From contig NC_080588.1 in the NCBI RefSeq assembly GCF_029962835.1, positions 65,558,001 through 65,622,000 of the forward strand: a stretch of DNA of 64,000 nt. The letters run 5' to 3'. Below the pieces are notes generated by a model. The model saw only the letters and a program-made list of their open reading frames with translations. It had not been told where the DNA came from and did no database searches. The DNA comes from Magnolia sinica (lineage: Eukaryota; Streptophyta; Magnoliopsida; Magnoliales; Magnoliaceae). The translations under genes were made by a program, and so were the position numbers. Below, piece after piece: positions 23,341 through 33,900 of this stretch (positions are counted from its first letter, which is position 1; each line of letters opens with the position of its first letter).

Positions 23341-25056
23341 TAGTCAATGAGTGAGCCCCACCTTTCTTCAAGCATGCATCCGGTGGAGCTCTTAGGACAT
23401 CTTCCAACAAATGATGGGGCCCACCTATCATCTCATCTCGGAACGTTGGGAACATATTTGCACGGTGTATCCATGGGTATGCAAAGATAGATTCCTGTGT
23501 TAGTTTCATGCCCTTTAAAAATGGTGGCTACCCATCCTCCTCACACATGGCAATAATGTACAGCTATCCAAACAATCTCTCAGCAACCACCGTTCAATCC
23601 TAACCATCCAATTAATGGCAATTAAAGGGACAGTAAAACCAGCAAAGCGCGACGTCCAAATTCCAAAGGGGAAAATCATAGATCAGCCGTTCGGACATTC
23701 TGGATTGGAATCCAACCGTGCCATGTGTACGGTTGAAGACCAACCACCATTTTTTTAAGAGGTGAAAAACTGACATAGGATCATAACCCACAAATGCATT
23801 GAAGCTGAAAGTACTATATTCATATTATTAGGAGAATTGTACTGTTTTTCTTCAAGTACATTTATAACCGTCCATTGCCCATACACTGTACAGTCCTTAT
23901 GTTACCATATTTTGGACACTGATACGTGTAGAAGGACGACAAGAGTAGAGTAATAGCTGTGTAGATGAGTAGATAGACTGGTAGCTGTGGATAATGTTAT
24001 TGTTATATACACTCATAAAACAAATGTATTTTGTCATATTAGTAGACAGCTAATCCTCCCCATAGAAAAATATAAAGAAAAAAAAATCAGAAACTTATGA
24101 AAATATGTACACAAGAATATGACATTAATGCCATGATACCATTCATGTTACAATCCAATTGGTTAGTCCCATCATGAGGATCACGATAAATCGAGACACT
24201 CATCAGGTAGGCCACCCCATAGTAATTAAACAAAGTATAGCCGAACAAAATTCAAGTGTGGTCCACATAATGAATGGATTGTGCTGATTTTTTCAAGGGG
24301 TGACCATCATGATGGGACTAATCTATTGGACGGTTTGGATTTTTTGCACATATGAAAGGTTATAACATATGCACTGGTGGATGGTAATTTATGGTCCAAA
24401 CGGTTGGACTCGAGACCTTCCTAGGTGGAAATAGAGGTTGGAAGCTGCTAGGCCCATATGCAGGTGCCAACCTGGCAAGCTTGTGGGACATCTGGACGGT
24501 TTATAAAGGGGACCCCACCATGAGGATGACCCCACAAAAATAGGGAGGTATTCAACTCATCAGATTCGCCGCCTAGGAAGAAAATGGATGGTTCATTTTA
24601 AATTGACGGCAGTGTATATTCTACGTAGACTTGTCACCTCTGCGACGACCGGACCTCCGTGATTTTTGGTAAACCTCTGAAAAATCTAGACCGTCCATCT
24701 ACTCATTGCGGCTGAGCCACAGATCATTTGTTCTTGAGAACATCGTGGCCGTTTACTTTACTACAAAATCAAAACGAATGTGCTTTCTCCGGTCTGTTTG
24801 AATTTATTAAATCATGGCAATTCATTTAACGGGGGCACACGTGTATGCTTATGGACCATATTGCGGGTAGAGCACTGGCCAAAAATCAGACTGACTGGGC
24901 GATGTCAGCCGTCTGATTGAACTATGTCAACCAATGGGATGGATTAACTCCCCATCAGCCAATACCAAAATTCGGACGGTCTGGATTGCTCTGCATGACG
25001 TACGGATGTGTATCGGACTTTCAGCCGCCTCGATTGAATATGTTGTGACCAACCCA
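23341..25056. other. Intergenic, no gene seen
   Basis: Remnants of GGGCCCACC-type repeats (near 23420, 24170-24560), otherwise unassigned. The open frames are short and unconserved. Confidence 0.45.
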
Positions 25057-25065
25057 TTTCAAACT

Positions 25066-25518
25066 GTACGCGGTAAGACCAGCCGGCTAGCTGGTGTCAA
25101 ATTTATATGGGCCCCACCATGATGTATGTGTTCTATCCACGCCTTCTATCCATTTTTCCAGCTCATTTTAGGGCATTAGCCAAAAAATGAGGGAGATCCA
25201 AATATCAGGTGGACCACACCACACGAAAAAAGTGTTAACTAAATGTCCACCATTAAAAACTTTCTAGGTCTCACTATAATGTTTATTTGCCATTCTACCT
25301 GTTCTCCCAAAGTTTTAAACGGTAAGCACTCAATCCCCACTGTTTCCTGTGGTGTGGTCCAACTGAGATTGGGATTAGCCTCATTTATTGGGCTTACGAC
25401 TTAAAAGGATCGGTAAAAATGAATGGACGGCGTGGATAAAACACATACATCATGATGGGCCCACAGCTTTGACATCAGTTAGCTGGCTAGTGTTGGGGTC
25501 ACTAGCTAAACCGCGTCC
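25066..25518. mobile_element. Mutator-like foldback MITE of the GGGCCCACC family
   Basis: Ends GTACGCGG and CCGCGTCC, with long imperfect inverted repeats including GGGCCCCACCATGATGTATG on the left and CATACATCATGATGGGCCC on the right. Flanks TTTCAAACT and TTTCGAAAT (7 of 9 identical) look like a decayed 9-bp duplication. Confidence 0.65.
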
Positions 25519-26179
25519 TTTCGAAATAGAGGAAATAGCGTCTATTTTCGAACGGGGGCCTACGAAGATGCAAGCCGTTGATCTGATGATCCAACATGAA
25601 TGGGAAGATCGAGAATATCCAATCGTTGGATCTTTCGTGGGCCACATTTCGAATGGTTGTGGCTATCCTTGAGTTTCTTGGGAGTCTCCTAGCCAAGGTG
25701 GGGACCACTGCATCAGCATTCCGAAGCCATGGCCCCCACCTGTGCAAACTCAACTCTCGAGTACACTATGCATAAATACATTCATTGAAAACTCGTGGGT
25801 AGTGTGCTCGCATGGGTAAGATGCTGTGAAAAATGAAGGAATGGGCACTGTGGCACACACGTGAGAGATCCGTACCGTTCATCAGGTAGTAAGTACTGTC
25901 TCAAATTCTCGGCTTAAAATTCATCATGGTCCACTCATTGGACCGAATACAGATCGTCACTCTAACCACCCATCTTTGTCATATAAATGTGCCCGGTAGT
26001 CTACTGCACCTGATCAATGGACCAGATCTCGTACAAGTTTCTAGTTATGACACGTTAACTGCAAAACCTAAATCCATCACACGCGCGCCAGTAACCTCTA
26101 TGCTCGTCACATTCGAAATAATTGCAGGTCCGATTGATGGCCAAACAGTGGAAAAGATGAGGGAATTTACAAAAAGGAC

Positions 26180-26600
26180 AAAAACTTTGATACTCGGCAG
26201 AGTGTGCTGGATGATAAGCAGGCACTTAAAAATTGCATAGAAATTGCACACCTGGCATACAATTAGTCAAATTAACCGTCCAAATTATGGTATCTACTGT
26301 AGATGATCATGAACCAGAAACGAAGCTTATTTGATTATCTAACTATCGGATTGGTGGTCATTTATTGGACGGTTAGAAGTTAAAAAATCCAATTTCTTCA
26401 GATAAGTGTCAATGAATCAGAGATCAGGATTGTTCAGCCAATCTGAGTTTGAGATTGTGACTTGACGACAATAGATCCACAATCTAGTCGGTTTTCTTTG
26501 GTTTAATATATGCCACGTGTACAATTTCTGAGTGCATGTGTACCAAGCATCATAAGCAGCCTGAGTAACATATAACTTCTCTTTCCAAAAGAGGCAGCAT
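26180..26600. mobile_element. MITE, ~400-bp family with GCAGGCACTT ends
   Basis: The left end includes ATACTCGGCAGAGTG and GATAAGCAGGCACTTAAAAA; the right end is inverse (TTTCTGAGTGCATGTGTACC, AAGCATCATAAGC). The interior has CATTTATTGGACGGTTAGAA. Four or five other copies occur in the window. Confidence 0.65.
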
Positions 26601-26959
26601 ATGCATGACCCCCAACATTTTAGTGGGGCCCACCATTTCCACCAATGGTATGAAAGTGGGCCCACTGATTCGCCAGCCCTGACCACTATGATTGTGAACT
26701 GGTGGGCCCCACTACTAAAACGAGAAGCACTGCTAATACAGGAAAAAGGCTGCAAGAATGACAAAAGAAACACAAGACCGAACATTGCACGAATTCGGGA
26801 TGCATCATCCACTTCCGACCAAACCCAAACACGTGAACGTTCTCCTTCACTGCCACGTGTCCCAACAAAAGTCTTCCACGTTGGAATCGTTTGATACTCT
26901 GTCAGACCCAGATGATTCGTGTGGCATACGTGGCACAGCCGTCGCAATCTTAACCAGTA

Positions 26960-27205
26960 ATTACCGGACCGGGTTTATTGATCTGAACTGTTGGGCTATT
27001 TTTCATTTCAACCGTCTGATAGATGTCCACCTGTTGGGTGTGGTTGAAAAGCCCATTCTATATGTAATTTACTTAGTAATACATCTAGAGCATATCCTAC
27101 CATTTGGACGGATTAGATTGAAGAAATATGTTACACGTTTACAATTTCTGAGTGTATGCATATGAACCTGCATATTGTTCCAGAGTACCAAAGCTTTTGT
27201 CTTGA
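26960..27205. mobile_element. Partial MITE, GCAGGCACTT family
   Basis: Interior CAACCGTCTGATAGATGTCC and the right end ACAATTTCTGAGTGTATGCA then CCAGAGTACCAAAGCTTTTG are present. The left part is missing. Confidence 0.45.
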
Positions 27206-27469
27206 CACAATTCATGCACCGTCCACGTTGCACGCACGTATATCCGTCTGATCTTTGAAATCGTGGCCCCATTACGATAGACCATAGCCGGGAATCTAGA
27301 TTGTCTAATGATTCTTGTTGAATCTTGGACGGCTGCCTGTTTCCTCTTTAACCATCCTTTTGATGCCACCGTACAAAAATGGGGCGCTGAATTTGGATGG
27401 TCACGATCAACATATATGATGTACGAGGAACCTCGATCTGAGTGAACTTTTAAGGACTCGGATTGTGTA

Positions 27470-27800
27470 GTGCGGCACGGCGCACTTGACCAATGGTCAG
27501 TGCTAGAAAATCTCAGTGGGCCCCACCATAATATATGTGTTTTATCCACGCTGTCCATCCATTTTTCGAGCTCATTTTAGTGCATGGTACAAAAAATGAG
27601 GCAGATCCAAATCTCAATGGACCACACCGTAGGAAACAGTGGTGATTGAACGCCCACCATTAAAAACTTCTTGGGGGGCTAAGCTGATATTTGTGTTTTC
27701 CCTTCATCCAGTTCATCCAGGTCTGTTTACCTGATCAACGGGTTGGATGGTTAATAAACATTACAGTAGACCGTAGAAAGTTCATAATGGTGGCGCACGT
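27470..27800. mobile_element. Half of a GGGCCCACC-family MITE
   Basis: The left arm (GTGGGCCCCACCATAATAT near 27518) and the first half of the interior are present, through CATCCAGGTCTGTTTACCTG. It stops before the right arm, so the copy is truncated. Confidence 0.5.
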
Positions 27801-28329
27801 GCGTACATATCAAAGAGAGGATATGCAGCACGCGCGCCAACGTCACAAACGTGTGCATGTAGGACAGTTTCCAGGTATGGGCCGTCCAAAAGATGACTTG
27901 GTGCAAAAATCAAGGTCTGATCGTCAAGCTGACGAGACGACCGTGAGAGAAATGTACGGTTAGGAAAGAGATGACCAGCAGTCGGTCCAACGATACACGT
28001 GCTGCCCGTCAGACGATGATTGTATCTTTTTATTTTGTAGGCCAGGGCATGTTATGGACCCAACCTGATAAGTGGTCTAGATCCTGCTTGCCACGCTACC
28101 ATGTGCCACGAATCCTCTTCAATCTCGCGTCACGCCAGACGGCAACTCGCGCGAGTGAGAAGGAAGGAGGTCATCGCGGCACACATGCTAACTCGTGCAC
28201 ACGTGTCGGATCTGTGCAATAGATACATCAGTTAGGGCATTAGTCTCCGTACTTCTGACAAAATTTGGCCTGCTAACTCAATTGGTAGGCCACACACGTA
28301 CGTTGAATATGATCCGTTCGTAACTTTTA

Positions 28330-28740
28330 TCCATGCGATGAGATTTGATACGCTGTAAGAGAATGATGCTTGATACGCAGGCATTAAGAAATTATACACG
28401 TGGCATGATTTAACTCAAATCAAATCGACTAAATTATAAAAACATGTCTCTAAATGAGAGTGTTTTAACAATCTTAATCTTTGATTCGTGGACACTTGTT
28501 TGTTGACATCTAACCATTGGATATTTGTATTTTCAACCGTCCAATAGATGTCATGCAATTCAATTCTAAGATAACCAAATGAGCGAGATTTTTGGTTCAT
28601 GGTGCATCTAAAATGGGACCTATTTTTTTGACGGTTTAATTTGAATTACTATATGTCACGTGTGCAATTTCTAAGAGCCTGTGTATCATCCATCAGACTC
28701 TGCATAATATCAAAGCTTTTCTATTCGTTCCAAGTTCTAA
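28330..28740. mobile_element. MITE, ~400-bp GCAGGCACTT family
   Basis: Left ATGATGCTTGATACGCAGGC, and right CAATTTCTAAGAGCCTGTGT then ATCATCCATCAGACTCTGCA. The interior is inverted relative to the 26180 copy (AACCGTCCAATAGATGTCAT). Confidence 0.65.
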
Positions 28741-29189
28741 CAGTCGATTTTTTTTTAAAGAATAGCGTGGCCGCCTGCTGGAGTCATCGCTCTGCCTAAG
28801 AGGCCACGTCATACCCGTAGGGCACCCTATCTAGAATCCTGTACGTGCGTTTCATGTTGCTCGTGTGACAGCATGTCCGTTCATCTTGCGCCAGCGACTA
28901 CAAGAATGAGAGTAGCATTCCTTGTCCACTTTTACACGTGTGCGAAGCTGCAAGCATACATGGGAAACAAACCGTACATCCACTGATCACTGGCGATAGA
29001 TGGTCACCAACGGTCCGTCTGCCACAAAGTACTCAGCAGTTGCAATCATACACGGGCGAGCATCTGATGCATGCATGCTGCTTGACTCGGTCCCCGAGCC
29101 TGACTAGCCAGCTCGGCTCAGCCTACAATTTATCAAGTACGAGCCGAGTTCAAACCAACATCGACCCAAGTTTGCCGGTGTAGCATTTT

Positions 29190-30005
29190 CACATATACTT
29201 AGTTTACACCTTCAAATTCTTAATGTACGTAAAAATACCAATAGCAGTCTCACAGGTAATTTCATCAAATACTTTGTAGGCAATATCAAAATCAAGAAAA
29301 TATAGAATTTATTTAATGAAATATACTTTCTTTACCACTAGCTGACACTTCGTTGAGCCATTTCATCAAACACTTGATGAGCAACATTAATGTCAAAGTA
29401 ACCGAGTCACTAAACTGGTTCGATTTGAGTTGGGCTCGAGTCGAGCTCGAGCAAGCTCAAACTTGGTTCAAAATTTTTTCAACCTCAAAAAATCAGCTTT
29501 ACTCAGCTTGAACTCAATTTTGAACTGAGTCTAGTCAAGCGAGCTAACACGATTAGCAACTGAGTTCAAGCCAAGATCGAGCTGAGTTCACTTGTGCATC
29601 ATTTTCATAAACACACGGACTACACCTTCAAATTTTCACTTATGTAAAACACTAGCAGTGATTTTACAGGTATTTCATCAAAACACCTGGTAGGCAACAT
29701 CAAAATCAAGAAAAAAAAAAAAAAAGGTATTTGTTTGATAAAACATAGCTTCCTTACCACTAGCCAACACTTCGTTGAGTCATTTTATCAAACACTTGGT
29801 GATCAACATCAATATCAAAGTAAACGAGTCACTGAACTGGTTCGATACAAATTTGGTTCGATCCGAGTCAAGTCAAGCTCGTGCAAGCTCAAACTCAATT
29901 CAAAATTTTTTCGAGCTCAAAAAATCAACTTGACTCAGCTTGAACTCAGTTTCAAATCGAGTCGAGTCAAGTCGAGCAAGCTAACCGAGCTAACTCAGTT
30001 CGGGT
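29190..30005. repeat. Two-copy ~400-bp tandem repeat next to a hAT-type terminus
   Basis: 29190-29585 and about 29605-30005 share ACACCTTCAAATT, GGCAA(T/C)ATCAAAATCAAGA, CACTTCGTTGAG, AACTGGTTCGAT, AGCTCAAACT and AAAATTTTTTC in order. The right end at about 30014 reads GTACAACCCTA and may be a hAT-like end. No gene. Confidence 0.7.
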
Positions 30006-30277
30006 ACAACCCTACATGCCTGGATGCCAATCTAGGCAGAATCTAGGCTAATTGAAGGTATTTGCAACATACGTGTGCAATATCCAAACTGTACTTTTGG
30101 TGGAACTGGATAACTGAGTAAACTCTACGAAGCCCACCGTGATGTATTTGTCTCATATCTAAAGCTACTTATCATCCGCACATTTTATAAACTCATTTTA
30201 AGGCATGAGCCTAAAATTAAAGCATATCCAAAGCTTAAGTGGACCGCACCACAAGAAACAATATAGTAGGTCATAGG

Positions 30278-31274
30278 TAGGGCTGTACACGAGCAAATTT
30301 AGCTCGGTAGCTTACTCGACTCAACTCGAAAAAGCTCGACTCAAGTCAGTTCAAAACTAAGTTTGAGCCGAGTCGAACTGATTTTTTGAGCTTGGAAAAG
30401 CTCCGAGCTGAGTTCGAGCTTGCTTAAGCTCGACTCGGTATTGGCTCGAACTTGATTCAATTTGACTCGGATCAACTCAAATTGAAAACCAGGTATATTA
30501 ATAATATAATATATTACATATATAAATCCTTGCCGAGTCGGTGTTTTTTTTTTTTAATTTAAAAAAACACTAAATCCCCAAATCCGTCCAGCGTCCAACC
30601 CTCTTTCTCTCTCTCTTTTTTTAGTGTCCAATGTCCGTCGAGAAATCTCCTCAATCATATAATACTTCGGATCCAGAAATCTCTTCTTCTCCAAAAACAC
30701 CGAGAAGAGAGAAAGAGAGCAAAACCCTAGATTTGCAGCAGAAAAAGCAAGGAGAAGATGTCTTCTACTTTTAGCGGCGACGAAACTGCTTCCTTCTTTG
30801 GCTTCTTCGGCACCATTGTTGCCCTCTTTTTCTCCTGTAATTTCTTTTCGATGGGTATGCACACATCTCGTCGGGGCTTACTGGGTTGTTAGCCGGGATG
30901 ACAAATGAGATCGTCAGTGATGCTAGCATCCGATAATTTATCCATCTTTATTCATTTTCTTTTGTAGATCTAGAGTTAGAGTATGGTGACTAAGCAGTTA
31001 GTAGTTCTTTAGTTTTATTTATTTATTCATTTGGATTTTTGAAGATCAGGTCTTTTCTAACTTGCATTACGAGCTCGAACTTAGTTTGAAAACTCAAACT
31101 CAAACTCGGCTTGAACTCGTCTTGAACTAGACTGAGATGCTGGCCAAGCGGAGCACGAGCTGTTGTTCCAAGCTCGAAGGTTGAGCTAAGCCGAGCACGA
31201 GCTGAGACTTAAGCTGTCCGAGTCAAGCACGAGATAGGCAAAGCTCAGCTCGACTCAACTTGTGTACACCTCTA
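30278..31274. mobile_element. Non-autonomous hAT-type element carrying V-ATPase subunit c fragments
   Basis: The element is 997 bp and flanked by a perfect 8-bp duplication GTCATAGG (30270-30277 and 31275-31282), the hAT hallmark. Its terminal inverted repeats are TAGGGCTGTACACGAG on the left and TAGAGGTGTACACAAG read inward from the right. Subterminal zones are dense in CGAGCTCGA-like boxes on both strands. No transposase is present. The middle (about 30590-30936) is not transposon-like and matches a host gene. Confidence 0.88.
30590..30936 (+). pseudogene. Captured fragment of vacuolar H+-ATPase 16-kDa proteolipid (subunit c) gene
   Basis: ATG at 30758 opens MSSTFSGDETASFFGFFG and continues to FSC at 30838, matching the conserved start of plant V-ATPase subunit c, the proton-carrying membrane ring protein. 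It is preceded by a leader-like CT-rich stretch with an AAAACCCTAG box. After about 29 bp, another frame at 30868-30933 reads SSGL then GLLAGM and IVSDASIR, corresponding to the later conserved SSGL...AGMAIGIVGDAGVR region with a few codons missing. The intervening and C-terminal parts, including the essential ion-binding glutamate helix, are absent, so it cannot make a working subunit. It lies wholly inside the hAT element, so I read it as transposon capture. Confidence 0.75.
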
Positions 31275-32052
31275 GTCATAGGAAGGTTTCAACGGTAAAT
31301 GTCATTATTTTCACTGTTTTCTCATGGTGTGGTCCACTTGAGCTTTGGACTGCTACAATTTGGAGCTCATGTCTTAAAATCAGCTGAACAAATGAATGAA
31401 TGTCCCGAGTAAGGCACAAACATCTACAGTGGGCCCCATAGAGTTTACTCAGTATACCATATTGCAATGATTTACTTAATACACAATCTGCTTTCAATTT
31501 TAATAGCCCAAATGCAAACGTAGATTGAGTATTAGTGTGGTCCACCCACTAGTCTTTTCACATATATAGGCAGGTGTATATTCAACTATGTGTGGCCCAC
31601 CTGAATTGTCTAACACAATGGCAAGATCGCCTCCTAAGAAGATCATGTGGTTGAAAGCTACATGGAGCCTAGATTCCCCTAAGTCTATCTAGTTATAATA
31701 ACCTTATGAGCGGTGTAGATGGCATGTAAAATTTATGGCCACCCTCCAGAAGGTTCCAATGGGGGACAATTCCAATCACACTGTTTCCTGTCGTGTGACC
31801 CTAAGTTTCGAACCTTACCTTATTTTGGACTTTTGTTTAAATGTCAGCCCGAAAATCAACAGAGTGTATTTATTACAGGCATTTCTGTGGGCCCATATGA
31901 CTTTCTATCATTAGATCAGTTTCTGTGGGCGGGTTATAAACCGTTTCCTTTCCATTGCTCACTCACAGTAGGGGAGCTTATAGCTCCAATGAAAATGCAC
32001 CATGTATATGCCACATGTCGAAGGCAGGTGTAGCTGGCATATTGACTTCAGC

Positions 32053-32510
32053 AAGTTCCGTGAGTCTCATCATGAGGTATGTGTTACGTTCAAACTGCCT
32101 ATCCATATTGCCAGCTTGTCCTAAGGCTTGAGATGAAAAATAAAATAGATATAACAATTAAGTGAACCACACTAAAAATAAAAAATAAAAAATAGTGGGG
32201 ATTGAACGTCTGCCATTGAAACCCTTGTAGGGTTCACAGAAGTTTTAGATCAATAAGAAATTTGTTTTTTCTCTTCATCCGGGTCTTTGTGACGTTGTGA
32301 ACAAATTGGATGGAAAATAAATGTTGTGATGGGCCTTATGAAAATTTTAATGGTAAAAATCATTATCTCGGCTGCTAATTGTGATATGGTCCATTTGATC
32401 TTTGAATATGATTCCTTTTCTAGACTATATGTTAAAATGATCTCTAAAAATGGATGAAAGGTGTGGATATAATAAATACATCGTTATGGGGCCATGTAAC
32501 TGTAATATCT
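32053..32510. mobile_element. Foldback MITE copy of the GGGCCCACC family
   Basis: GTGAGTCTCATCATGAGGTATGT on the left pairs with the inverse near 32480 (ATACATCGTTATGGGGCC). The interior carries the usual GAACGTCTGCCATTGAAACC and CTTCATCCGGGTCTTTGTGA boxes. Diverged; no target duplication identified. Confidence 0.5.
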
Positions 32511-32764
32511 TTTGAACTATTCGTACAACCTGAGTTCGAATAGCATCAGTGCTCATCTTGGCATGACATGTGCCTATACCAGCTATACAGCTGGTGTGTG
32601 GTACACCGGCCAATCCAATGCAATGAACAAGAACTCATTGGCAATTTTATGAAAGCAGATTGGTTGGTGTACCTCACACTACCTCTATAGCTGCTGTAAG
32701 TATGTGTAGTGTGAAGACCAGCACTGACGTTCCTTGAGGCCAAGTTAACGATTCAAAGGAGATC

Positions 32765-33150
32765 AAAGTTACACTGCTCTATAGTGATGTATTTATTATA
32801 TCTATATTGTATATATCTTTTTAAATTTCATTTTAAAGCATTACCCAAAAAATAATCATATCTAAAGAAATTGCAGTGGAGTAAACAATTTGTAGGGCCA
32901 CTATAATGCTTATTTTACATCCAATATACTCATAGGTTACAAATACTTGAATGAAGAGGAAAAACAAAGTTTATTTTACATCCAAAACTTCTGTAACCCG
33001 AAAAAGGTTTCAATGGTAGACATTAATCCTCGACTGGTTTTTGCAGCGTGGTCTACCTGTTAGTTAGATATATCTTTTTTTTCATCTCACGAGCTCAACA
33101 AATGAATGGACACTTTGGATATAACATATAACCTCACTGACTTCAATGCT
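32765..33150. mobile_element. Diverged foldback MITE copy of the GGGCCCACC family
   Basis: Begins CTATAGTGATGTATTTATTA, keeps the central GTAGGGCCACTATAATG box and ends near GGACACTTTGGATATAACA. Flanking 32560-32700 and 33150-33430 share TAGCTGGTGnnnGGTACACC boxes, suggesting that it sits in, or was duplicated with, a second small hairpin element. Confidence 0.4.
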
Positions 33151-33599
33151 GCAGTTATATAGCTGGTGCCAGGTACACCAGCCAATCCACTTCCCAATTT
33201 TATGGGCTACATAACTTTCAAACCAGAGGAACTTTCTATGGGCGGAGCTTTTTCCTTGGCATTACTTGCGATAGCTGCTGTGAAAAAGCACCATGTTCGA
33301 ATGTCAACCCATTGGACAAAGACACATCTATTTTTATTGGCCAGCATAACTTCCCACTAGATGAACTTTCTGTGGGCTTTGATATAGGCAGTTTCCTTCC
33401 CTCTGTTCACACCAGGTGGGTGCAGCGCCAGTAAAAATGTACCACATTTGGTATACCAGACACTAGACAAGGACCCCACGGTGGAAAGGGAAAACCGCCT
33501 TTTAATGCACGAGAATTTTCATCTTAACTGTGGGTCCCTTGCCTGACATGTGCACGTGGCGTCTTCGTAGGCATTACATGGCCTCCGCATAGCATTGCT

Positions 33600-33900
33600 A
33601 TACAAAATTTGGCATCTTATCACACTATCTCTAAATAAAAATTTAAAATTAGATTGATTAGACAATCCTAACTTTTAATTTATGGACCATTAATGTTTTA
33701 AATAGGAGTATTAGATATTTTTCTTTTTAACCTTTCAATAAATATCTATAGATCCAATAGTCAAGTAACTAAAATAAGCTTATTCTTTTTTGGGTACATA
33801 AATTGAATTACTTAATCCAACTACATGTGTAATTTCTTAGTAATTTTAAGTGCCTGCTTATCATCCACCATTCCTGCCCGAGTATTTTCTCTTCAAAAGA
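33600..33900. mobile_element. MITE, ~400-bp GCAGGCACTT family, left end eroded
   Basis: Right end TTTTAAGTGCCTGCTTATCA then CCACCATTCCTGCCCGAGTA is clear. The interior (CCTTTCAATAAATATCTATA) matches in inverse orientation; the left end is hard to place. Confidence 0.5.

Larger units (their letters stand above)
30108..31458. mobile_element. Mutator-like MITE split by the hAT element
   Basis: Outer inverted repeats ACTGAGTAAACTCTA (near 30113 plus, near 31452 minus) enclose the standard foldback core: GCCCACCGTGATG on the left and CATCTACAGTGGGCCCC on the right. Removing the hAT and one 8-bp duplication rejoins a contiguous element of about 345 bp. The hAT insertion is therefore younger. Confidence 0.75.

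Noticed and set aside
26417-26947. 176-codon open frame on the minus strand
   Set aside because: It spans the right end of a MITE and flanking repeat sequence, with no domain and no splice context.
33166-33360. 64-codon frame with a hydrophobic middle
   Set aside because: It lies in small hairpin repeats shared with 31870-32030 and 32560-32700; no protein family matches.
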